From: Parageobacillus sp. KH3-4
Lineage (GTDB): Bacteria; Bacillota; Bacilli; Bacillales; Anoxybacillaceae
DNA length: 64,000 bases
Direction: 5' to 3'
Assembly: GCF_022846435.1 (NCBI RefSeq)
Contig: NZ_AP025627.1
Coordinates: 2,452,001-2,516,000 of the forward strand
This document shows positions 47,560-57,055 of this stretch, one piece after another. The number at the start of each line of letters is the position of its first letter. Positions within the stretch are counted from its first letter, which is position 1. Both the position numbers and the translations under genes were made by a program. Below the pieces are notes generated by a model. It had not been told where the DNA came from. It saw only the letters and a program-made list of their open reading frames with translations, and ran no database searches.

Positions 47560-48639
47560 TCACCACTCCTTTTTACGCAATTGGTCGCCATGTTCATCGA
47601 GTGATGGCGCCGGTTTTCGTTTCTGCCATAACTCCTCGTCATACCGGGTCGCCACCTCTATGCGCCGACCGGCAATATGAATCATCTTGCGATAGCTGTC
47701 CGCGGCAAACAGCGTTTTCGCTTCATCTGCTTCCAGTACGGGAGCAAGGCAGCAATCCACCGTTTGGCTAAATTCGATCCATTCTTGAAGCGTTTTCGTT
47801 TGAAATAAGCGAACGATCTCTTGAAAAATTTCGTTTTCTTCGCTTGCGAGCGAATCATGATGCGGAATCCATTCCGGTTTTTCGACAGCATGGCAAAAGT
47901 TTTCCCAAAATTTTTTCTCGAGCGCCGCAAGGCTTACATATCGCCCGTCTTTCGTTTCGTACAAGTGGTAGGAAACGATCGTGCCGGCAAGCACGTCGAT
48001 GCCGTTTTTCCTCCCTGTATCATGCTCGATGACAAAATGATTCATCATCATCGATAGCAATCCATCGACTAGCGAAAGATCAATGTACATTCCTTTTCCT
48101 GTCCGTTCGCGGTAATATAGCGCAGCGGCGATTTGCTCGACCGCATGGATGCTGCCGATCAAATCGGCAAGCGTAATCGTCGGATGAACAGGGCGCCCTT
48201 CTTGATCTTTCAGCTGCGCCAGCACTCCGGTCATCGCCATGTAATTTAAATCATGGCTTCCCAATAAAGAATACTTGCTCTGTTGTCCGAAGCCGCTAAT
48301 CGAACAGTAAATGACCGTTTCATTGATGGCACGGATATCTTCGTAGCTTAAACCGAGCCGTCTCATTACTCCCGGCCGGAAGCTTTCGATAATGACATCG
48401 GCCTTGCGGATCAGCTGTTTTGCCGTCTGTAAATCCTGTTCATTTTTTAAGTCCAGGGCAATGCTTTTTTTGCTTGCATTGTTTGCGCGAAACACGCATT
48501 CCTCCGCAAGCGAACGCATCATATCTCCCGTTTTTGGTTCAATTTTGATGACCTCTGCTCCTAAATCAGCTAAACGGAGGCTGGCAAACGGACCGGGAAG
48601 GTAGTGGGAAAAATCGATGACTGTTACTCCGTCTAACAC
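47560..48639 (-). CDS. CaiB/BaiF-type CoA transferase or acyl-CoA racemase
   Basis: A 359-residue class III CoA-transferase-family protein. HYLPGPFASLRLADLGAEVIKIEP is the family opening, and the catalytic aspartate is expected in HDLNYMAMTGVL (about 130). The family includes alpha-methylacyl-CoA racemases, which prepare methyl-branched acyl chains for oxidation. That would suit thermophilic bacilli rich in branched fatty acids. Start is GTG at 48639 after AGAGGGTG. It lies 15 bases after the dehydrogenase gene. Confidence 0.9.
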   Translation of the reverse strand: MLDGVTVIDFSHYLPGPFASLRLADLGAEVIKIEPKTGDMMRSLAEECVFRANNASKKSIALDLKNEQDLQTAKQLIRKADVIIESFRPGVMRRLGLSYEDIRAINETVIYCSISGFGQQSKYSLLGSHDLNYMAMTGVLAQLKDQEGRPVHPTITLADLIGSIHAVEQIAAALYYRERTGKGMYIDLSLVDGLLSMMMNHFVIEHDTGRKNGIDVLAGTIVSYHLYETKDGRYVSLAALEKKFWENFCHAVEKPEWIPHHDSLASEENEIFQEIVRLFQTKTLQEWIEFSQTVDCCLAPVLEADEAKTLFAADSYRKMIHIAGRRIEVATRYDEELWQKRKPAPSLDEHGDQLRKKEW

Positions 48640-48654
48640 GGCGTCACCCTCTTT

Positions 48655-49800
48655 CTATAACTCCAGGTTTCTCGCAATAATTGTTTTCATCATTTCGTTT
48701 GTTCCGGCGTAAATCGCGCTGACGGGGATATCGCGGTATCGTCTAGCAATCTCGTATTCTTCCATATACCCGTAGCCCCCATGGAGCTGCATACTTTCCG
48801 CAGCAATGCGCTTCGCCATTTCCGTAATCCACCATTTCGCCATGGAAACGTGCGCCACCACACTTTTCCCTTGCATATGTTCCTCAATGACGCGATCGAC
48901 AAACGTCCGGCCGATGGAGATTTCCGTCGCCATTTCGGCAAGGCGGAATTGGACGGTTTGAAACTCGCTAATTCGCTTTCCAAACGCCGACCGCTGCTTT
49001 ACATATCTCTTCGTCAACTCAAACATGACTTCCGCCGCCGTCTGCGCGGCAATCGCCACTATAAGCCGCTCTTGCTGGAGCTTTTCCATCAAGTAATAAA
49101 ATCCTTTTCCTTCTTCGCCAAGCAAGTTTTCTTTCGGCACTTTCGCATCGTGAAAAAACAGTTCGGCCGTATCTTGCGCGCGCAGCCCGACTTTGTCAAG
49201 CTTTCTTCCGCGCGTAAACCCCGGGGTATCGCGCTCGATGACAAGAAGGCTGATACCTCTATGCGGCGGTTTGGCGTCCGGATTTGTTTTGCAGGCAACA
49301 ACGACTAAGTCGGCATGAATGCCGTTGGTAATAAACGTTTTTTGTCCGTTGACGATGTAGTAATCGCCGTCTTTGCTCGCCGTTGTGGAAATCCCCGCCA
49401 AGTCCGATCCAGCTCCCGGCTCGGTCATCGCAATCGCTGTAATGATTTCGCCGGATACGCACTTCGGGAGCCACTTTCGCTTTTGTTCTTCCGTACCGTA
49501 AGAAGCGAGATACGGAACGACAATATCGTTATGCAAGCCGATGCCGACCATACTCGAACCAACTTTTTCTAATTCCTCGTTAATCACAACCGAATACGCA
49601 AAATCCGCATTGAAGCCACCGTACGTTTCATCGACCCACGGACAGAGAAAACCGTTTTCTCCCATTTTCGTCCAAAACGAACGGGGAATGATTCCTTTTT
49701 GTTCCCATTCCGAATAGTACGGATACGCTTCTTTTTCTAAAAACTTGCGAAAGGCATCGCGGAAAATATGGTGCTCTTCGCGTAAATATGCAGCGGTCAT
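48655..49800 (-). CDS. Acyl-CoA dehydrogenase
   Basis: A 381-residue FAD enzyme introducing the first double bond in beta-oxidation. AMTEPGAGSDLAGI (about 130) binds FAD and substrate. The region RQSAFGKRISEFQTVQF and the ending MQLHGGYGYMEEYEIARRYRD are typical. The position used as base in short-chain enzymes (YAGTNEMMK) carries E near residue 370. It is the first gene of the operon; GAGGGGATGGG precedes the ATG. Electron acceptor genes (etfAB) are not in the window. Confidence 0.95.
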   Translation of the reverse strand: MTAAYLREEHHIFRDAFRKFLEKEAYPYYSEWEQKGIIPRSFWTKMGENGFLCPWVDETYGGFNADFAYSVVINEELEKVGSSMVGIGLHNDIVVPYLASYGTEEQKRKWLPKCVSGEIITAIAMTEPGAGSDLAGISTTASKDGDYYIVNGQKTFITNGIHADLVVVACKTNPDAKPPHRGISLLVIERDTPGFTRGRKLDKVGLRAQDTAELFFHDAKVPKENLLGEEGKGFYYLMEKLQQERLIVAIAAQTAAEVMFELTKRYVKQRSAFGKRISEFQTVQFRLAEMATEISIGRTFVDRVIEEHMQGKSVVAHVSMAKWWITEMAKRIAAESMQLHGGYGYMEEYEIARRYRDIPVSAIYAGTNEMMKTIIARNLEL

Positions 49801-49984
49801 CCCATCCCCTCGCTTTCAGATTTTTGTCGCGTTTTTCATTTGCACGCAGAGCAAACACTTTTGAATTTTCCTGCTCGCGTTTCTCAGCAAAGCACCAACG
49901 AAATAATAAGCGCGCGGCCGGTTGCAAGATGCGAGATAATCGCTATTTTAAAAATTTTTAGAATATTATGCGGTAACGCTTGGA

Positions 49985-50790
49985 TCTTTTTTCACCACGA
50001 AAGCAACGACTTTTTCTTCTATTCATCCGGCGTGCCGACAACAGCAACATCGATCACGCCATGATGTTTGCATAGCCCATCTTCCGCTTCGCGCGGGTAG
50101 GCGTTTTCCCCGCCGTTAATGCATGTCATAGACACGGTCAGCCACATACAAATAGCTGTCTTCATCCATACAGCTTAAATCGCCGGAATGATGCCATCTT
50201 TTTATACATCGCCCTTGTGGCTGCTTTCTCCCGGTTATAATAGCCGACTATCATGCCAGGACCTCTCATAATAATTTCGCCGACTTCCCCTGGCGGAAGC
50301 ACGTCATCCGGGTCAGACGGACCGTCTTCCCGCGACCTGACGACACGAACTTCATGATTTAGGCAGATGCGCCCGGCAGATCCGGCTTTTGTCAGCTGCT
50401 CATCTTTCAGCAAAAACGTCACTGCCGGTCCCATTTCCATCATGCCTTATGCCTGAATAAGATCGATTCCTAACCGTTCTTTACATTCTTTGCCAAGAAC
50501 AGGAGCCATTGGAGCGGCGCCGTACAATCCAAGGCGAAGTGATGATAAATTATAATCGCTAAGTTTCTTTGGCAAAAAGCAGATTCCATATCGTCGGCGC
50601 GGCGAACAACAACGTAATTTTTTCTTATTCAACCGTTTGTAGCATTAACTTTGGGGCGAAATGATGGACAATGATGTTTACGGCACTCGTATGAACGCGC
50701 GGCAAAAAGCAGCAATGCAACTCCGCACAATGAGACATCGGCGCGGCGACAACCGCGAATTCACATCACTGAAATGCAAAGCATGGAAAA
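49985..50790 (-). pseudogene. Decayed acyl-CoA ligase (AMP-binding family)
   Basis: Pieces of one AMP-binding ligase are spread over shifting frames. From the 5' side they are PMSHCAELHCCFLPR, then LSSLRLGLYGAAPMAP, then MMEMGPAVTFLLKDEQ to PPGEVGEIIMRGPGMIVGYYN, then [35 protein letters not shown], and [11 protein letters not shown] near the end. The order follows an intact enzyme, but several stops and shifts break it and the N-terminal third with the P-loop is missing. It stands just upstream of the operon that holds an intact ligase. Confidence 0.85.
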
Positions 50791-50969
50791 ACTACTTCGC
50801 CAATCTTCATCTACATGTGCATAGCCCCTTGTCATTTTAAAACATCAGTATTATTTTATTGTTTTAATATAAATAAAATATCAAATATAAATACTATTAT
50901 GAATATTAATCGCCCGACTTCTTTATGTGTAACTATTCTACACATTATCAAAAACTCCTCTATTTGCAT

Positions 50970-50999
50970 AAAAAAGAAAGGGCCATTTCCCCTTTCTCG
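50970..50999 (-). terminator. spoVK terminator
   Basis: Arms GAGAAAGGGG and CCCTTTC around a short loop, then TTTTTTATG on the minus strand, immediately after the spoVK stop. Confidence 0.82.
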
Positions 51000-51000
51000 C

Positions 51001-51933
51001 TTACGTGCCTACTATAAGATCCCGACCGCGGATCAGCGCTAGCTCCTTTTTATCATATTTCCCTTCGTGTAACAAGCGCACCGCCTGTTTGCGAATCGCT
51101 TTTTCAATCAAGTTGCGCACATAGCGCCCGTTGCTGAATTTTCCGCACTGTTTCGCCTCAAGCATTTCTTCCATATGATAATATAGTTTTCGCTCCGCTT
51201 CCGGCGTGAATTCGTACTCCCGTTCGCGCAACATTTGTTTGGCGATTTTCACCAGTTCATCGACCGTATAATCAGGGAACTCGATGGTTAATGGAAAACG
51301 GGAAGGCAACCCTGGATTTAATGATAAAAAATAGTCCATCTCTTTCGGATACCCCGCCAAAATGACAACTAAATCATCGCAATAATCTTCCATTCCTTTT
51401 ACAAGCGTGTCGATTGCTTCTTTTCCAAAGTCTTTTTCCCCGCCGCGCGCGAGGGAATACGCTTCATCGATAAACAAAATGCCGCCGCGCGCCCTTTTAA
51501 TTAAATCTCTCGTCTTGTTTGCCGTATGCCCGATATATTCTCCGACTAAATCGGCCCGTTCCGCCTCAATAAAATGCCCTTTTGAAAGAACGTTCATTTC
51601 AAAAAACAGTTTTCCCAACAAACGCGCCACCGTCGTTTTCCCCGTGCCGGGATTTCCTTTAAAAATCATATGAAGCGCCTGCTTATTCGATTTTAGCCCA
51701 TTTTCTTTGCGAACTTTGTTAATATATAGCCACGCATAAATTTCTTTAATGATTTTTTTGACATGATCAAGCCCGATCAGTTGATCCAGTTCTTTTTGGA
51801 TATCTTTTAACACGCGATGCTCCTCGTAATTAATTATTTCATTCCGATCGTCTTTGACAAGATGATTAATATTTTTCGAATTGAGGACAACATTAATTTG
51901 CCCTTTTGCTTTGTTCATCGTCAATTCCGACAA
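51001..51933 (-). CDS. spoVK: Stage V sporulation protein K (AAA ATPase)
   Basis: A 310-residue AAA protein of the CbbX/SpoVK group. Walker A GNPGTGKTTVAR (about 95-106), Walker B GGILFIDEAYSL (about 150), then the sensor arginine in the GLPSRFPLTIEF segment. It is needed for spore maturation in the mother cell in B. subtilis. The TTG at 51933 follows GAGGTGACG by a suitable distance; an in-frame ATG lies five codons later. In B. subtilis hflX (ynbA) follows directly; here about 8 kb of lipid-degradation genes intervene. Confidence 0.93.
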   Translation of the reverse strand: MSELTMNKAKGQINVVLNSKNINHLVKDDRNEIINYEEHRVLKDIQKELDQLIGLDHVKKIIKEIYAWLYINKVRKENGLKSNKQALHMIFKGNPGTGKTTVARLLGKLFFEMNVLSKGHFIEAERADLVGEYIGHTANKTRDLIKRARGGILFIDEAYSLARGGEKDFGKEAIDTLVKGMEDYCDDLVVILAGYPKEMDYFLSLNPGLPSRFPLTIEFPDYTVDELVKIAKQMLREREYEFTPEAERKLYYHMEEMLEAKQCGKFSNGRYVRNLIEKAIRKQAVRLLHEGKYDKKELALIRGRDLIVGT

Positions 51934-52126
51934 TGGGGCGTCACCTCACTTTCCCGTTTCATCGCTTTCTTTTTCACCGCTTCATTATTCTTTATCAGTA
52001 TACGTTCTGCATCGCCAATTCGTGACAATCGCCCAAGCGAAAGGAGCAAACAGGAAATTCCTCTTCGATGGTTGAACAGCAAATCGCTGGCCTGCATCAG
52101 CATGCTTGGAAAAACGCCAATCCCTC

Positions 52127-52196
52127 ATTATTGTGCAACATTCCCCTCTCCGTCCAGCAAATTCAAGAAAACAACTTTTTGCCGCTTCCTTTTTAT
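52127..52196. repeat. Degenerate dispersed repeat, copy 2
   Basis: Matches 2730-2770 (about 34 of 41 bases) and 2790-2810 (about 19 of 21), with roughly 12 fewer bases between the two blocks. The 430-base gap 51934-52360 holds this repeat and the hfq terminator; no intact gene is visible in it. Confidence 0.5.
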
Positions 52197-52291
52197 ACGA
52201 TGTCCGGGACTTAATCCGAAAATATGATTCCGCAAGCTTCAAAAGAAATAAAGTTTTGTATATTTTATTCAGCACGATCTGTTTTTACGAG

Positions 52292-52325
52292 TAAAAAAGC
52301 GCCCGCCTTCATTGACGGGCACTTT
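52292..52325 (-). terminator. hfq terminator
   Basis: Arms AGTGCCCG and CGGGCGCT with a short loop, then TTTTTTAC on minus. Confidence 0.85.
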
Positions 52326-52360
52326 GCTGTTTGCGTCGCTATCCAATTTTGGCACGACAA

Positions 52361-52585
52361 TTACTCTGTCTCAAATTGAACATTTTTTTCCGGCGCGAAC
52401 GTAGAAATCGCATGCTTATAAATGAGCTGTTGTTTTCCTTGAACTTCCAACAGCACAGTAAAATTGTCAAACCCTTTGATATAACCTCGGAGCTGAAAAC
52501 CATTCAATAAAAATACGGTGACTTGTGTTCCTTCTTTTCGCAATTGATTTAAAAATTGGTCTTGAATGTTAATCGAATTTTTCAT
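52361..52585 (-). CDS. hfq: RNA chaperone Hfq
   Basis: A 74-residue Sm-like protein forming hexameric rings that bind A- and U-rich RNA. Sm1 ([19 protein letters not shown]) and Sm2 with IYKHAISTF are intact; the KH pair at the uridine-binding site is present. The lack of a long C-terminal tail fits the Gram-positive form. It lies 32 bases after miaA on the same strand, the usual order. Confidence 0.97.
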   Translation of the reverse strand: MKNSINIQDQFLNQLRKEGTQVTVFLLNGFQLRGYIKGFDNFTVLLEVQGKQQLIYKHAISTFAPEKNVQFETE

Positions 52586-52617
52586 AAGACGTCCTCCTCT
52601 TTTTCTCTCTACCTATT

Positions 52618-53565
52618 TTATATATTCGCTTCTAATTGAAGCTTTCCTGCTACGTATTGAAAAATTTCCTCCGCTTTCTCGTCAAACTTTGCTACATCGG
52701 TCATATCGAACCATTGCACAGGCATTTGATTGCGAAACCATGTGAGTTGTCGCTTCGCGTAGCGTCGTGAGTTTTGTTTCAGCTGTTCAATCGCTTCTTC
52801 TAAAGAGACGCGCCCCTCAAAATAGGCATACAGCTCCTTATAACCAATCGCTTGGACGGATTGGCAATTGCGAATGCCGCGGTCGTATAATGCCTTCGCT
52901 TCTTCCAGCAGCCCTTCGGCAAGCATTTCGTCTACCCGTTCATTAATACGACGATACAGCTGTTCACGTTTCATTGTCAGTCCAATAATCGCCGCATCGT
53001 AAAGAAGCTTTTTTGTTTGTCCCTGCTGCCATTCCGTCATCGTCTTACCCGTGCAATGATATATTTCTAGCGCGCGGATGACGCGGCGAATATTGCGTGG
53101 ATGGATCCGCGCTGCGCTTTCCGGATCAACCCCTTTCAGCATGTCGTAAAGGGCCATTTCTCCTTTATCCTTGGCGATCTGCCGAAGTTGGCGACGATAT
53201 GCCTCATCGGAAGGAGCCGCCGAAAAACGGTAGTCATAAATGACGGATTGAATGTAAAGCCCCGTGCCGCCGACAATCATCGGCAGGCGTCCACGCTCGG
53301 AAATTTCATGAATAAGCGAACGTGCAAGATGTTGAAATTCGACGACGGAAAACGATTCCCACGGTTCTTTAATGTCAAGCAAATGATGCGGAATCCCTTC
53401 CATTTCCTCCGGTTTAATTTTCGCCGTGCCGATGTCCATTCCTTTATAAATTTGCATCGAATCGCCGCTGATAATTTCTCCATGTAACCGTTTCGCTAAA
53501 ACAATGCTTAGCTTCGTTTTTCCTACGGCGGTCGGTCCGATGATGACGACAAGCTTCTCTCCCAT
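52618..53565 (-). CDS. miaA: tRNA dimethylallyltransferase
   Basis: A 315-residue enzyme adding a dimethylallyl group to A37 of tRNAs that read UNN codons. P-loop GPTAVGKTKLS (10-20), the GDSMQIYKGMDIGTAK substrate motif (about 35-50) and VGGTGLYIQS (about 98) are all intact. Length is normal. It is cotranscribed with hfq. Confidence 0.97.
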   Translation of the reverse strand: MGEKLVVIIGPTAVGKTKLSIVLAKRLHGEIISGDSMQIYKGMDIGTAKIKPEEMEGIPHHLLDIKEPWESFSVVEFQHLARSLIHEISERGRLPMIVGGTGLYIQSVIYDYRFSAAPSDEAYRRQLRQIAKDKGEMALYDMLKGVDPESAARIHPRNIRRVIRALEIYHCTGKTMTEWQQGQTKKLLYDAAIIGLTMKREQLYRRINERVDEMLAEGLLEEAKALYDRGIRNCQSVQAIGYKELYAYFEGRVSLEEAIEQLKQNSRRYAKRQLTWFRNQMPVQWFDMTDVAKFDEKAEEIFQYVAGKLQLEANI

Positions 53566-53659
53566 CGGTAACTTTCACTACTTTCTTTCATCATTATGTA
53601 CATTTATTTATTATATCCAAATAAACAAAAATTTTGCATGTATTTTTCGTGATAAAATG

Positions 53660-53696
53660 ACAAAAAAGAAACGAACGCCGCAATGGACGTTCGCTA
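53660..53696 (-). terminator. Terminator of the chemoreceptor gene
   Basis: Arms GCGAACGTCC and GGCGTTCG begin at the stop codon of the receptor and are followed by TTTCTTTTTT on minus. Confidence 0.82.
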
Positions 53697-55385
53697 CACG
53701 TTGAATCGTTTTACAAGTGATTGCAAGTCTTCTGCCATTTTTGCCAAAGAAGCAGACGAAGCAGAAATTTCCTCCATCGATGCAAGCTGTTCTTCTGTTG
53801 ACGCCGATACTTCTTGCGTTCCCGCCGCGGCGGATTCGGCAATTTGCGTCACTAGCTGCATCGATTGCGCTACTTGTTCCACAGCAGCTGACATTTGCTG
53901 TACGGAAGCGGAAACGTCTTGAATTTGCGCCGCAACTTCATGAACAGAGGTCTGAATTTGTCGAAAAGCTTCTCCGGATGTGCTGATAGCACCGGTGCCA
54001 TTCGCCACTTCTTTTTGCACCGTTTCCATCGATTGAACAGCTTCGTTTGTTTCCTCTTGAATCATCGCGATTAGCGAAGCAATTTGTTGCGCCGACTGTG
54101 CCGATTGTTCAGCCAATTTCCGCACTTCATCGGCCACAACCGCAAAGCCTCGTCCATGCTCGCCTGCCCGCGCGGCTTCAATCGCCGCGTTCAGCGCCAA
54201 AAGATTCGTCTGCGCAGCAATTCCGCTGATCACTTCGGTAATTTTTCCGATTTGTTCAGAACGATTTCCTAATCCTTTTACGACCCCTGCAAGGCGCTCA
54301 ACGGTATCATTGACTGTATTCATTTGCGCGACGGCCGTTTGAACTGTTTTTACGCCTTCCGACGCTTTTTCCGACGTTTGCATCGCAATCGCCGACACGT
54401 TTTGTGCGCGTTCGGAAATTTGTTGAATTCCTTCAGACATTTGCTCGATCTTTTCGGATGTTTCTTCTACGCTTTGCACCTGTTTTTCCACACCTGCGGC
54501 AACATCTTGAATGGTTAACGCAATTTGTTCCGTCGCCTTGCTTGTCTGTTCGGCGCTTGCTGTCAATTGTTCAGAAGACGACGCGACTTGTTCGGCGCTC
54601 ATCGTCACTTGCTCTAGTACATCACGCAAATTTCTTGCCATTTGGTTAAACGATGCCGCCAGTTCTCCGATTTCGTCACGGTTGTGAACGACAATTTTCT
54701 TTCCGGTCAAATCGCCATCGGCAATTCGTTTTGCCGCTTCAGAAAGAGTAAGAAGCGGGCGGGAAAGGATGCGGCTGATGTAAAAGGTAACAATGCTGCC
54801 AAGCACAAGTGCCGCTATCCCAATGATGATCATCCATGATTTAATGGCCTTAGATTCCGATGTCGTCGCTTCACTCGCCTGCTTCATATCTCTTTGCTGA
54901 ATTTCCGTCAGCTGCTGTGCCACGGTGTCAAATTGCGTTGTAATGTCTCTACCCGTCGTGGCTATTAGCTGTGTATATGCCTCGACATTGTTTTCGTTCT
55001 TCAATTGAAACGACTTTTGTCCTAGTTCGTAAAACCGCTGTTCCAATTCATTCAATCTCGCGAGCAATTCTTTTGTGTCTGTTCTTGTCAACGTTTTTTC
55101 TAATTCTTTGCTTAGTTTTTTATACTCATTGTGCGCTGCCGTAAAGTTGGTTAATGATGTTTCATCGCCGATAAGCAAATAGCCGCGCATGCTTCCTTGT
55201 TCGCGCCGAATAGCAATTTCCAACTGTTTAACATTAACAACATTTGGAACTTTATCATGGACAAGGCGCGTATAATTAGCATCAATCGTGGAAATTTCAT
55301 AGTAAGCAAAACCGACAAGTATCACTAACAACAAATATATCACGCCAAATCCTGCTGTCAGTTTCTTTCTTACAGTCATGTTCAT
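53694..55385 (-). CDS. Methyl-accepting chemotaxis protein
   Basis: A 563-residue transmembrane receptor. Membrane helix 1 lies at about 6-25, then a four-helix-bundle (4HB_MCP-like) outer domain of about 150 residues. Membrane helix 2 is near 180-203, followed by a HAMP domain ([21 protein letters not shown]) and a long signalling hairpin. The tip reads [20 protein letters not shown] and [17 protein letters not shown]. Ligand unknown. ATG at 55385 follows GGGGGA by 7 bases; the frame extends to 55403. No che genes are nearby. Confidence 0.94.
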   Translation of the reverse strand: MNMTVRKKLTAGFGVIYLLLVILVGFAYYEISTIDANYTRLVHDKVPNVVNVKQLEIAIRREQGSMRGYLLIGDETSLTNFTAAHNEYKKLSKELEKTLTRTDTKELLARLNELEQRFYELGQKSFQLKNENNVEAYTQLIATTGRDITTQFDTVAQQLTEIQQRDMKQASEATTSESKAIKSWMIIIGIAALVLGSIVTFYISRILSRPLLTLSEAAKRIADGDLTGKKIVVHNRDEIGELAASFNQMARNLRDVLEQVTMSAEQVASSSEQLTASAEQTSKATEQIALTIQDVAAGVEKQVQSVEETSEKIEQMSEGIQQISERAQNVSAIAMQTSEKASEGVKTVQTAVAQMNTVNDTVERLAGVVKGLGNRSEQIGKITEVISGIAAQTNLLALNAAIEAARAGEHGRGFAVVADEVRKLAEQSAQSAQQIASLIAMIQEETNEAVQSMETVQKEVANGTGAISTSGEAFRQIQTSVHEVAAQIQDVSASVQQMSAAVEQVAQSMQLVTQIAESAAAGTQEVSASTEEQLASMEEISASSASLAKMAEDLQSLVKRFNV

Positions 55386-55470
55386 GTCAAATCCCCCGTT
55401 CATTGCACCATATATTCCCCTGATAGAAAATACTTCTCTTTTTTTATTATCGGCATATCAACCCAAATAT

Positions 55471-56823
55471 TTAGAGCATCTCTCCAGAACGAAACAAATT
55501 ATTTTTTTCTTGTTCCGACTCATCGTAAATGAACAACGATGTGACTAAAGCGACAATACTGCCGATAAAACCAAACAAAAACAGATGATGGATGCCTGTC
55601 ATAAAATCGGCCGCTTTCGTTAAAAAGGCACCCATAATCGTGACGCCAATGGCTGTGCCAATATTGCGACAAAACATGAAAAACGAAGTCGCGATTCCCT
55701 TTTCATGTGCATCGGCAAGCTGCTGCGAACCGATGATACCGACGGTAGATGTTAATCCAAACGATAGCCCTTGAATGAACATGACAAAAAAGACGTACAA
55801 AAATCCGTAGCTTTCATTTAAAAGCGCAAGCAACAGTCCAGAAAGCACAAGAAGAACGTTTCCGATAATCAATAAAATGCGATACCCGTAACGTAAAATC
55901 CATTTTCCTGCCGGTACAGCCGCAATCATCCAACCAATCGACATGCCTAAAAGGGCGACACCGCTCACAAACACCGATTGGTGCACGATATTTTGCAAAA
56001 ATAGCGGTATGTAGCTTGATGTACCGAATAAAGCGACACAGCTGACAAACCCGTTCATGTTCATCCATTTTAACGTTTTATGCTGCACGAGCGCCAATGG
56101 AACAAGCGGAGACGCTTGCTTTTTTTCATATAAGTAAAAAACAACTAATAGCACAGCGCCAATAACGCCATACGTCCAATAGTTGCTTTCGACCACCGTC
56201 GTCAACAGAAAAAGGCTGATCGCGGTCGCAAATAATGCCGCTCCGATGTAGTCAATCGCCGCCTGCTTTGGTTCGTACACTTCTTTATATGGCAATAGTG
56301 TGAGCAAGGAAAGCAAGCAAAGCGGGATATTAATATAAAAAATCCAGCGCCATGATGCGTATTCGACAAACAACGATCCTAACAGCGGCGCCAAAACGGC
56401 GGAAATCCCCCACATCGCCGTAAAAAACGCTTGAATTTTGCCGCGCTTTTCAATTGGAAACAAATCCCCGGCAATGATGGCAGGAAACGGCATCATAAAA
56501 CCAGCGCCAATTCCTTGCAGCGCGCGGAATATAACAAGCTGAACCATATTTTGCGACATCCCGCAAAGAAGAGAACCGATTAGAAATAAAATAATGCCGA
56601 AGCTAAACACTTTCTTTCTCCCAAAAATGTCGGAAAGCCTCCCGGCGATTGGAGAAAGAACGGTCGTCGTAATCATGTAAGAGGCAAACGACCACGCGTA
56701 AAGAGAAAATCCTCCGAGTTCTTTCGCAATAATCGGCATCGTCGTATTCATGATTGTTGTATCCATCGATGCCACGAGCATCGCGAGCACAATGCTTACC
56801 ATTACAGATATTTTGCTATTCAC
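55471..56823 (-). CDS. MFS drug exporter (DHA family)
   Basis: A 450-residue major facilitator with 12 to 14 membrane helices. Motif A reads GRLSDIFGRKKVF (about 61-73) between helices 2 and 3. The start MLVASMDTTIMNTTMPIIAKEL is the motif D1 region of EmrB/QacA-like exporters. It probably expels toxic organic compounds by proton exchange. No regulator gene lies beside it. It is divergent from the BCCT carrier gene. Confidence 0.88.
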   Translation of the reverse strand: MNSKISVMVSIVLAMLVASMDTTIMNTTMPIIAKELGGFSLYAWSFASYMITTTVLSPIAGRLSDIFGRKKVFSFGIILFLIGSLLCGMSQNMVQLVIFRALQGIGAGFMMPFPAIIAGDLFPIEKRGKIQAFFTAMWGISAVLAPLLGSLFVEYASWRWIFYINIPLCLLSLLTLLPYKEVYEPKQAAIDYIGAALFATAISLFLLTTVVESNYWTYGVIGAVLLVVFYLYEKKQASPLVPLALVQHKTLKWMNMNGFVSCVALFGTSSYIPLFLQNIVHQSVFVSGVALLGMSIGWMIAAVPAGKWILRYGYRILLIIGNVLLVLSGLLLALLNESYGFLYVFFVMFIQGLSFGLTSTVGIIGSQQLADAHEKGIATSFFMFCRNIGTAIGVTIMGAFLTKAADFMTGIHHLFLFGFIGSIVALVTSLFIYDESEQEKNNLFRSGEML

Positions 56824-57055
56824 TGCATCTGTCCCCCTCTTTATTTATCTTATCTATCATGAATACCTTATTTTACACGACATCATTGCTTTCATACAAA
56901 GAAAATGCTTTTTACAACGAAACGAATCAATTGCTTTTTCCGTATTTTTTCGTTACCATAAAATTGGAAAGTTTTATATTTCCTTCTCCGGCGCCCGAAA
57001 ACGCTAACACGATCCTCAACGGCACATACTTATACTAAACTAAAGGAGGAATTGG

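Noticed and set aside
51921-52294. Several short ORFs in the spoVK-hfq gap
   Set aside because: They lack ribosome sites and overlap a degenerate repeat that is also non-coding elsewhere.
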